Part shown: positions 46,304 through 54,532 of the stretch, piece after piece | Position numbering within the stretch: the stretch's first letter is position 1 | How the letters are laid out: each line of letters starts with the position of its first letter | Notes under the pieces: generated by a model | Database searches by the model: none | What the model saw: only the letters and a program-made list of their open reading frames with translations | Told to the model about the DNA's origin: nothing | Made by a program: the position numbers and the translations under genes | Assembly: GCA_002812745.2 (NCBI GenBank) | Contig: NCSJ02000008.1 | Coordinates: 124,001 to 188,000 of the forward strand | DNA length: 64,000 nt | Direction of reading: 5' to 3' | From: Scytalidium lignicola | Lineage: Eukaryota > Ascomycota > Leotiomycetes

Positions 46304-47649
46304 TTATGTCATTTCAATGGGTCCTGAGGGCTTACTTTTCCTATCCCTAAGAATCGCTGCACATTTCCTTACTTTCTTGAATGTCTCTTGGTCCTCAAGA
46401 TAGCGATCTGTCACGGCAATGATAGAACTTTTGCTCTTTGAATCTTCCATGGCAATCTTATCCAAGCCACTCGGCACGTTGAACCTATAATAACGGCCTC
46501 CATCACTCAAGAGAGATCTATCCCGTGCAAATCTCCGAGCAGTCTTTTCCGTCTCTGTTGTCATAGCTAGTAGTGCCTTTGCAATTGCAGTTGGGTAGAC
46601 TCCAAAAGCCTTCGGGCTTGGAACACCTGTACCTATGGAAACAATGCATCCAATATCTTGTTCGAAAGATTCACTGCTACTCTCAGGGCCTTCTGAAGAG
46701 AACGCGTCCTTTGCTAGGAGCCAGAGATCGTACACAGGGTTATTTGCCCCAGTGCCTCCATCTAAGAATACGGTTCCATGTGATCCAAGGGTAATAGGAT
46801 CGAAAAATGATGACGCTGCGGATGTTGCCATCGCTCCTTCCCATATCGTGACTGATTTAAGTAGATCATCTCTTGCTCGCCGATTGGGGAAGCTCGTCAG
46901 GTGAACAATGTCTGAAGTTTCTTGACTTGTCGCACAAACAAAACTTGATGAAGTCAGCAATAAACAGACTTGTTTGCTTGAACAATCCCAGATTCATTGG
47001 AATGTTAGATATTATAATGTCCCAGTTTGATTGATTCGGCTTTTCTCAACTGAATATGAATGGCTCACATATAACAGTAGACTTGGAAAGGCTTCACCTT
47101 GCATATTATCCTTACTGCTATTTAAATTACATAGTAGACATGAAATACAATAGATTACGATATTCGAGTTTATGAGATACTTAAAAAGGAGGTACTTACA
47201 CTTTGCATGCTTGGGGGTCCGGATCCCATAATAATGTCTTGTCATCCAATCCTGCAGTTGTTACAACTGATTTTATGCTAGACTCTAAGGCAGCTGAGTC
47301 ATAACGAGCCTGTACCTTTCCCATGAAAGAGAGGCGATGGCCCTTCTTAACGAAGACCTTATCAGCAAGTTTTGTGTACGCGTTTATGCACTCATCAACT
47401 GACATCTTCAGTCGACCCAGCATAATCGCCTGGAGCCTAAGATGGATTCAGAACAAGGTCCAAGTGTTTTCGGAGGTGCAGTAGTTACCCGCCGGTACTT
47501 GTGCCTCCTATCATGTCGAAATAGTTACAAGGCTTCGGTGGTGAAGCGGGGTTGATTTCATACATCAATTGCTTCAGCACCTGCAAAGATGACAGTCCGC
47601 GTACCCCGCCACCATCAAGGCACAAGAGCTGGAGCTCTTTTCCAGGCAT
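46304..47649 (-). CDS. Patatin-like phospholipase
   Basis: Lipid acyl hydrolase of the patatin family, 345 residues. Oxyanion motif DGGGVRG at residues 12-18, nucleophile elbow GTSTGG with Ser about 51 (split over the first intron), and the catalytic aspartate in FLDGGTGANNP, so the Ser-Asp dyad is complete. Further blocks are CKVFVCATSQET spliced over the second intron, EGAMATSAASSFFDP and IVSIGTGVPSP. Introns are 47437-47488 and 46944-47199; the latter is long for this region at 256 nt. The reading frame closes at GPIEMT. In fungi this domain is often the N-terminal effector of NLR proteins such as the Neurospora PLP-1 system. Only 156 bases separate it from the tandem-NTPase gene on the same strand, and a good donor (GTAAGC) lies 20 bases before its stop, so one patatin-NTPase-NTPase-ankyrin protein is a serious alternative. 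Confidence 0.87.
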
Positions 47650-48119
47650 GATCAAGTGCCTGGCTAGATTTAGAGCAAGGTGGTGATATGGTGTGAGGAG
47701 AAGTTGAAATCGAACTCAGCTGAGGATAGTTCAAGCTCTTTTAAGAATAGAGCCATAATACTCATTATCCTTAACGAGTAACGCCACCAAGGCTGATAAG
47801 TCCCGTGGAATGTGGGAGTTGGGCCTCTTATTCGCTTACACGTGTCTATGATTTGCCTGCCGCTTAATATAGCTGGCTCTTTTGATCTGCAGCCTTGCGT
47901 ATGGGCTGGAACACAAATAACAGAAAAAATGTAGCCAAATGCATCAATCAAGCTATTAGTTCTGATGTATAGCACACCTTTTCTGTCCTGGAAATCTCGC
48001 TATTGATCTTGCGAGTTCCACAGTGAAGTGAAATGGGCATTTATAACCAAATAATACCACGCTCTAATATAAACCCTCTTCTGGGAGACCAACTCAATCT
48101 TTAATATTGTTTATATCTT
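47650..48119. other. Intergenic, promoter of the patatin gene
   Basis: About 470 bases upstream of the patatin ATG. An open frame on the minus strand at 47670-47975 overlaps it but has no recognised domain and is more likely leader or chance. Confidence 0.4.
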
Positions 48120-48825
48120 AATTCCGAATCATCGAAATACCATGCAACATCGTACTCCGGCCCCTCCCTCGTAGAGAACCCATTCCCAAATACCGGAACC
48201 AATTTCGGCTCATGCACTCATCCTCATAGCGCAGTTCATCCAGCATGTGGAACCAGGGGACTCTGCTCCTCAGGTGAAGGGCAACAATGGGCCCTAGGAG
48301 ATATGCTAAAGGCTAGATGGACTATTCAAGCACAATATCCTCCATCACGGGTCCACTCCTTAACCAGTCGTCTAGCCTCAGATTTGCAACACCGAGTCTA
48401 CGAGCTGCGTCCCCGTCCTCGTTCTCCTCGATGAGCATGACGTGCAAATCCTTCCAATCTCCAGGAGTTGGGCAGAAACTATCGGGCTCAAGCGTTCTTA
48501 GATGAAGATCCACGTCTTCCTTTATACTCAGATCCTTCCCCTCAATGTATTGTTCGAGGGTTGAAATTGTCCAGTGTGGAGGCATGTTGATGGCCGAGAC
48601 TAGGACGAAGTTGAAGAGTTGGGGCTTGACAACGTGTAGACATGGGTTGTATCCTTCTCCGTACATCTTAAGAGCCATTTCACGAGAACTTACAGGGCAG
48701 GTACCGAAGTGCTGGTGCCTACAACCCGTGGTGCATTGTATATTGGCGTGTTCGAGAGCCCAATCGAGAGAGACGTTGATTGTAGATATCCTATACCCGT
48801 CGCGGTGTCCGATTTCTAACTTCAA
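48120..48825 (-). pseudogene. Conserved-looking fungal protein, broken
   Basis: Not recognised by function. The minus-strand frame reads as a globular protein (LDWALEHANIQCTTGCRHQHFGTCPVSS, FNFVLVSAINMPPHWTISTLEQYIEG, PGDWKDLHVMLIEENEDG) and halts at TAG (48322-48324). The same frame resumes with protein-like sequence after a second TAG (48313-48315): LAYLLGPIVALHLRSRVPWFHMLDELRYEDE. Near 48180 coding character moves to another frame (REGPEYDVAWYFDDSEL). The 5' end has only a TTG after an in-frame stop, so a first exon is missing or upstream. Two nonsense codons plus a frame change argue for a pseudogene; both TAGs could come from CAG by C-to-T change. An intron removing the TAGs was tested by eye and none kept frame. 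Confidence 0.55.
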
Positions 48826-49326
48826 GCACTGTCTCTCATTATTTAGAGTAAAGTGAGAAGAGAAAAGAAAATAACCCCCCCTNCAGACTTATGCAAAGTA
48901 CTAGGGATTTTAAAGAGAAAATTATTTGTTTCCAGAGGTTAGGAGAGAGCTAATAGGATCTATGGTTGGCTCCTGATTTCCTGGCTGATAACTCAAGATA
49001 TCTAACATCCCCTGTAGTCTATTGTCATTCGTTAATTAACATTTTGGCTGGTTCAAAATTTATTATTGTATTCGAGTTTCGACCAGTTGAGTCGCGTGGA
49101 TATATCTGGGCTCTTCTTTTCCTCCCCTTTTTGAAAATTAAATATATATTTATACTTGATAATTTTACTTGGGTTTATAATTTGACTCTCATTGTTAAGA
49201 TGGTTTGCCTCGCGTTTATGTTGGCTTACATGTGCTTGGTATGTAAGGTGCATCCGTGCTTCAGATTAAAACCCGTCATTTGCTCCAAAAGGAGTCAGGC
49301 GAATCCACACGCAACTAGTGGAATCA
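48826..49326. other. Intergenic
   Basis: About 500 bases with an N at 48883 beside a C-run. AT-rich from 49020 to 49200. No gene is supported. Confidence 0.4.
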
Positions 49327-49482
49327 ATGAACTTAAGAGCATCACCTCTTAGAAACTTACCAGAAGATATAATTAAAGAAATTGCCAAATTTATGCCGCT
49401 GTATTCGGCAGGGTATTTCTCAATTTGTTGTCGGACTATATGCCATATATTTAGGAACTCAATATCTCAGAAAATTGAATGA
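49327..49482 (+). pseudogene. F-box motif fragment
   Basis: A 51-codon frame starting with ATG contains a clear F-box core, LRNLPEDIIKEIAKFMPLYSAGYFSICCRTICHIFRN, the Skp1-binding helix bundle of SCF ubiquitin ligases. In fungi the motif is normally followed by several hundred residues; here the frame stops 12 residues later. Protein-like sequence continues in another frame (49480-49654, including CLDRWLFLGLVQSWS), so a frameshifted, truncated gene is the likely reading. It precedes the gasdermin-like gene on the same strand by 290 bases. Confidence 0.55.
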
Positions 49483-49774
49483 ATCATGTCTGGATCGTTG
49501 GTTGTTCCTGGGCTTGGTACAAAGTTGGTCTTGTAATTATGCTACACGTGTATGGAACGAAGTTGATTTAAACGAGGGGTCAATCCGAGCTGCGTTTGAA
49601 GACAGAGGGAATAGGCTACACTCGGAGTTGCGACAGTTACTATCTATAATATGACAGCCTTGTTCAAATCAACAGCTTGTTCGCTTGCCAATTTTACTTA
49701 ACAGTGCCAACAACCGATCTCGCTGGTGTCGAGAAACCCACCGTATCCACACGAAGGCTAACCCAACAGCAGCC

Positions 49775-50078
49775 ATGGCGAATCGTGTGTTTTACTTCTT
49801 CTTTGCTCCCACATGGGATTATCCACCAGGAGGACCCATCAAGTTGGGCAATGTAATCACATCAGTCAAGAAGCCAGAGCGGCCGCTGTACACTGCGCCT
49901 CTACCCACTGACGCCGAGGTGTTCTCGACGGAACAGAGACGAGTCGAATTCTCAGAGGAGAAGCTTAGGGCAGGGCAGTTGTCAATCTTCACGACGTTTC
50001 TGAGTGTGCTGGGCGCAGGTGTAGATGGGTCTTTGGAGAAGGAGGAGAGGCATGTTGGCTTTTGAGNTTTTTTCTTTT

Positions 50079-50110
<32 letters not shown>

Positions 50111-50834
50111 TTCCCCATAAATTTATTATGTATCCTTGGATAGGCCGGTATGGCGAATTCCCATTTTTAGTTCTCTCGTTCGAAAATAATACAACTACAA
50201 CCATTTGGTTTTGGCTGGAGCTAACCCACCGTCCCCTTACCCTAGTGACAAAGACCTCTACGCTTTCGACCGGCTCGAGACTACTCAGTTCTTCCCGAAT
50301 GAAACCTACCTCCAGAAATGTATTGAAGCTGAGCCGGTGCACCGCTACCTAGACAAGTCTCGTTACCGAAAACCCATCTATGTTATCACCGGCCTCAAGA
50401 CCGTGACTGGAGCAAGAGCTAAGTCGCTTCGGGCTCGAACTGTGAGCGGTAGCTTTGGGGTCGAGGTTGATGGGACCGTGTGGAGTGGCGGCAGTGTGCC
50501 CGTCGGTGGTGGGCCGCATATTGGGGGAAAGAAGGAGACAAAAATAGCAACGTCTTGGGAGGGAAGCAGTGACTTTGTCTTCGCCTTTAGGGTGCGGAAA
50601 GTTCTTGTGGAGAGGAAGATGGGAACAGTGAAGAAGGACGAGGATTATAAAACAGGTGCCATGCTTGAAGATAAGATTGAGGAGATGGACGCCCCGGAGT
50701 TCTGTATCGTGACCGAGGAGGACCCAGATGCCGAGGAGGAAGGCTTTCTGAAGGAGGAGTTGATGGATGGCGATGCGATGGTCGCTTGTGCTGTTCCGAA
50801 TCTGGAGGGAGGTGTAGAGGATAGTATAGAGTAG
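49775..50834 (+). CDS. Fungal gasdermin-like protein (RCD-1/HET-Q1 type), candidate
   Basis: About 290 residues in two exons. The N-terminus reads FYFFFAPTWDYPPGGPIKLGNVI, then a KLRAGQLSIFTTFLSVLGAGVDGSL segment. The second exon has DLYAFDRLETTQFFPN, KPIYVITGLKTVTGARAKSL, two amphipathic beta stretches rich in Gly/Val (GSFGVEVDGTVW, GGSVPVGGGPHI) and SSDFVFAFRVRKV. The order YVITGLKTVTGA - amphipathic hairpin - GSSDFVFAFRV parallels the gasdermin pore-forming domain (YVVTE... then GS-x-LAFRV). The tail of about 75 residues is acidic (EEDPDAEEEGF). It faces a subtilisin-like protease gene 157 bases away; known fungal gasdermins of this class kill cells by membrane pores after a clustered protease removes a C-terminal segment. 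The assignment is by pattern, not search. The intron lies about 50030-50231; GG/GTCTTT to CCCTAG keeps frame but the donor is weak, and an N (50067) lies inside. Confidence 0.62.
50073..50113. repeat. (TTTC)n microsatellite
   Basis: About nine TTTC units following an N at 50067 and a T-run, inside the presumed intron of the gasdermin-like gene. Confidence 0.9.
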
Positions 50835-50901
50835 GTGGTCTGGTCTAGTAGCAGATTAAGGGCTAGAAGAGATGGTTTGTGATGAGGCTGCTTTAGATGC
50901 C

Positions 50902-50927
50902 ATATATATACATATATATATATATAT
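50902..50927. repeat. (TA)n microsatellite
   Basis: Alternating TA run interrupted by one C, located between the convergent gasdermin-like and protease genes, in their shared 3' region. Confidence 0.85.
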
Positions 50928-50991
50928 CGCACACATGATACTGTAAATACTATGAGCAGTAATTTACGTCACTCTACAACTCGTGCCCTCA

Positions 50992-53900
50992 CTAACTACT
51001 CAAAATATCTCCTACCGTTAGATCAATAAACGCCTTCTCCTTCCCAAACAAGCTGTCCATGTACAGGCTCAAATCAATGAAGTAATAGCCATCCCTCGGC
51101 TTGAACCCCTCCCCCTTTTCCGCCACCCGCCTCAGCACCGCCCTCATTCTTCTCTGGCTCTTCAAACGATCTGCCTTGTCTGGTAGGTGAATTCTCACGT
51201 ACAGCAGTAAAAAAGCTGCGATGGCCGCTGCAATAGGCGTTGCGTACGACGTACCTGACTTGCGCCGCACATACGACAGTGTTGGGTTAGGGTTCATGGT
51301 CATGTTTGCAGCGTCATCGTTGTCGCATAAATGCACTGGCCACGCCGACTCGACAGCCTCGCCGACTGTCGCAAGGTTAATATCGCCTCCCGCCGCGGTT
51401 GGGCTGAAGCTGGACCGATTGCCGTTCGCATCGGTGGAGTGAACGCAGATGACTGTGGGTTCACGGGCTGGGTATGCCCGTCCTAGCTGGCCGCCGTTGT
51501 TCGAGGCAGCAGCGAAGAGAAGTACATCGTTCGCATAGGCATTCTTGAGGGCGCTCTCGAGCTCGGAGTAGCCATCGATGGAGCATGTTGGGAACCCAAA
51601 GGACATGGAAATGATGTCGACTTGCCAAGTCTCGACAGCATAGTTTATGGCCTGAATCTGTCAATTAAGATGCTAAGTTTCGTCACATAATCTTGGCTAT
51701 TAAATACCTCTGCAATGATACTTGGACTCGACGGCTTATGTTCAGCGATCTTGGCGATATAGAGCTGGGCATCAGGCGCGTAGTCAAGGAGTAAATCTGC
51801 CGTGAACGTGCCATGACCGTTTCTGTCATGGACCGCCTTCTTAAACTTCTCGTTAAGCCAGTTGTACTTCCCTTTAATATTTTCAAGGCGCGCTTCTATG
51901 TCTGGATGGGTTAGATCGATGCCTGTGTCCAGAATCGCGATCTTCACAGAAGATATACGAGTGTGGTCCATCTGTGCCGGAATGAACTTCTCGTAGACTT
52001 TCTGATACCTAGACTTCCAGTTCAAGTAGCTCGAGCACCTGGAAAGAGTTGGTGTTGGCGGTCTGAGCATAATTAAAAGGTGACGATCGGCTTTTGAAAT
52101 CATCGGTGACTTACGCTTCGCGGGTATGTGCCTCAGAAATAGTCTCATCATCGAAGAAATTGGAAGCTTTGTAGTCAATATCTTTACCCTGATCCATTAT
52201 CTCAGCCATCTTGTATGCAACCTTAGGAATAGGAGCAAGATGCCGTTCCCATTCGACTGCTTCTGGTGGCTGAAATAGTATCTGAACTGCCTGGACATGA
52301 GGGGGATAATATGGCGATGCGGACCTAGGTGATGGACTGAATGTTTGCCTAAGGTCTTGTGCATGATCCAAAGACGCCTCGGTTTGTATCTGTTGATTCT
52401 GTATTTTCTGGTCCCAGCTGGCAAAATCCAACGTCTGCGCGAACCGGTCAAGATCGTCGATGGAGATAGAGCTGTAGGCTTGGCTCAGTTCGTTCTCTAG
52501 CGGCCGGATGACCTCTTGGTATATTCTGGTCCTTAGGGTTTGGCTATCCAGCTTGTTTCCATCCTCATCCTCCCAAGGCGTCGGATCTAAGCACTTTTCC
52601 ACAGCATAATGGAATTGGAAATTTTCGGGGATTTCGCCTCTACATGCCTGAAATACGAGATTTACATCAATGTATCTGGTGCGGCTGGATGACTCCCCCA
52701 TCAATACCATATTTCTTAGCTAGAAGGTTAAACGGCGTCACAAAGTACACCTCCATCAGCATCACCGCTAATGTGATGAGGGAGGGGCATTGGTGTCGCA
52801 CCAGGTCATCCGGATCAATGTCGTCTGGGTCGATATCGTCTGGGTCGATTCCGAGGGGATCGTAATCAGCTGGGCCGCATCCGGGATCTGTATGATGTGT
52901 CATGAGATGTTGATCTATGTGTAAATTATCTGCGTCCAGGTTTGAGAGCTGGGTCTGAAGAAATGGTCTCAATGGAATTGCAGAAGAAGCTGTACGGAAG
53001 AATAGGATGTTAGAAGAACTCCACGTGGGTTGAAGCCAGGGGGTGTCATGTAGATGGAGGACAGCGTAACTGAGAATTAAAGCAAGAATACGTCTAGTCC
53101 TCTCAGTGAAGGACCGTGATCCACCCTGAAGAAACTGTTCTAGAGAGATGGGGTCCTTCGTCTTGTCGACTGGGAAAGTGCTCCTCTCTGACTGCAATTT
53201 GTACAGTTGAACACCCTTGACTTCGAACTCGAGGCGATATGCCTCCATCTTCTTAATCTTCTGGATTGGCTCACACAAGCTTTTCACTCTCATAGTCTTT
53301 GGCCTCCTTTTCTTGACTTGCGATTGCTGTACCTGACCAGCAACTGCCCACTTGACAGCCTTCTCCTTTGTGGTGTGGATATGTACCTCGTGCCAATCTT
53401 GCATCATGGAGAGAAACATGTCGAAATCAAGTTCCTCGTCTGTATCCACATCATTTCCAAGGTAGGGTTTCCGGTAGGTGCCCAAACGGAGCTGAGCACC
53501 AAACTCATGCGCGGGAGTGCATAGACAGTTCTTACAAGCCGCAAGGGCCTTGAAAACGGACTGTGCTGCGTTCTGCACTGCATATGGTGGTTCTCTGATC
53601 TCCATCCGAAGTGCAAAGTCGTCCGCTGTCCACTGGGACGGATCTTCGGGATACCGTGCCAGGAGATCCTCTTCCCACGTGGCTAGTGATTCTACAAACT
53701 CATTACGTTTCTTGGGAGTCGCACCGAAGTTTAGACACAGTGCGTTGAATTGAAACTTTTCGCCATACCTATGTTGCTTTCGCATCCTGTCCCAGCGCCG
53801 ATTGAGCCCTCGTAATAATCCTATGCTAGGGAGCTCGTTTGTGGACTTCTCCCATTGCTCAAGAATAGAGGGGGTGACTGTCGACTCAAGTTGGTCCAAG

Positions 53901-54127
53901 ATTCGGACGATAAGTTTGTTATCCATCCCAATAGCAGCATTGTTAATGCGGTTTAAGTGGTCACGGATCATGTAGCAGTAAGCCATCAATTTTGCGTAAA
54001 AGGCCTTGAGTTCTTCATCTTTCTCATTAATCCTTACGACCTTGGCGATATCTTGGAATGTCCTGAATGTGTCTAGGAGCAAATTGATGGTGTCCGTGCT
54101 CCCATGAACAGAGGGGATTGGAACCAT
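50992..54127 (-). CDS. Subtilisin-like serine protease (S8) with N-terminal DUF7580-like domain
   Basis: Protein of 987 residues, four exons, introns 52648-52693, 52039-52114 and 51658-51707, spliced frame exact. Residues 1-560 resemble the fungal DUF7580 helical/kinase-like region (FQDIAKVVRINEKDEELKAFYAKL, then LALILSYAVLHLHDTPWLQPTWSSSNILFF and HAVEKCLDP-like block). The protease domain covers about 680-940: catalytic Asp in VKIAILDTGIDLTHPD (about 693), His in DRNGHGTFTADLLL (about 731), oxyanion Asn in AAASNNGGQLG and Ser in RKSGTSYATPIAAA (about 903). All residues are present, so it should be active; no signal peptide is seen, so it is intracellular. DPDD repeats at 52806-52860 encode a small acidic array. 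It converges on a gasdermin-like gene, the arrangement of Podospora HET-Q2 and HET-Q1, and diverges from a C2H2 gene. The first intron (46 nt, GTCATC donor) is the least certain. Confidence 0.88.
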
Positions 54128-54532
54128 CTCGTTGCTTTGTTGACTCTGTTGAACTGCAGTAGGTCTGAGAAGTCACTGAACATAAGCTCAGCCTCACAAA
54201 TGTTCTTCGTCGATAAGTTTCTAGACAAAGGTAACATCTGATGCGCTTGTACTCGCAACATGAGGCTCGTGAAGCTTATGTAGCCCTGCACTATTTACTT
54301 CTGTGCACAGTAATTATTGAGGTAAGGATTTGGGTGGCAGCATCAACTACCCAGCCACGTGATGCTGCCCAATACGCGCTGCCTGATTGCTGAGGTGTTT
54401 AAGCCATGAACACTCTTCTTTGGATATCGATATGTACTTACCACTCGTGTCTAGCTCACTGGTTTTCCACGGGCGATAGGAGATTCGAGCCATATGTTTC
54501 TGGTTTAATAATTTACCTCAAATGTCGCTCAG
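54128..54532. promoter_or_regulatory. Divergent promoter, protease/C2H2 gene
   Basis: About 405 bases between two start codons pointing away from each other, so both genes probably share control. No specific operator is recognised by eye. Confidence 0.4.

Noticed and set aside
13490..50067. Nine single N bases (13490, 16089, 18672, 30472, 37568, 42447, 46184, 48883, 50067)
   Set aside because: Nearly all sit next to homopolymer or simple-repeat runs, so they look like consensus uncertainty and not biology. They matter only for the C-terminus of the tandem-NTPase protein and the patatin/NLR junction.
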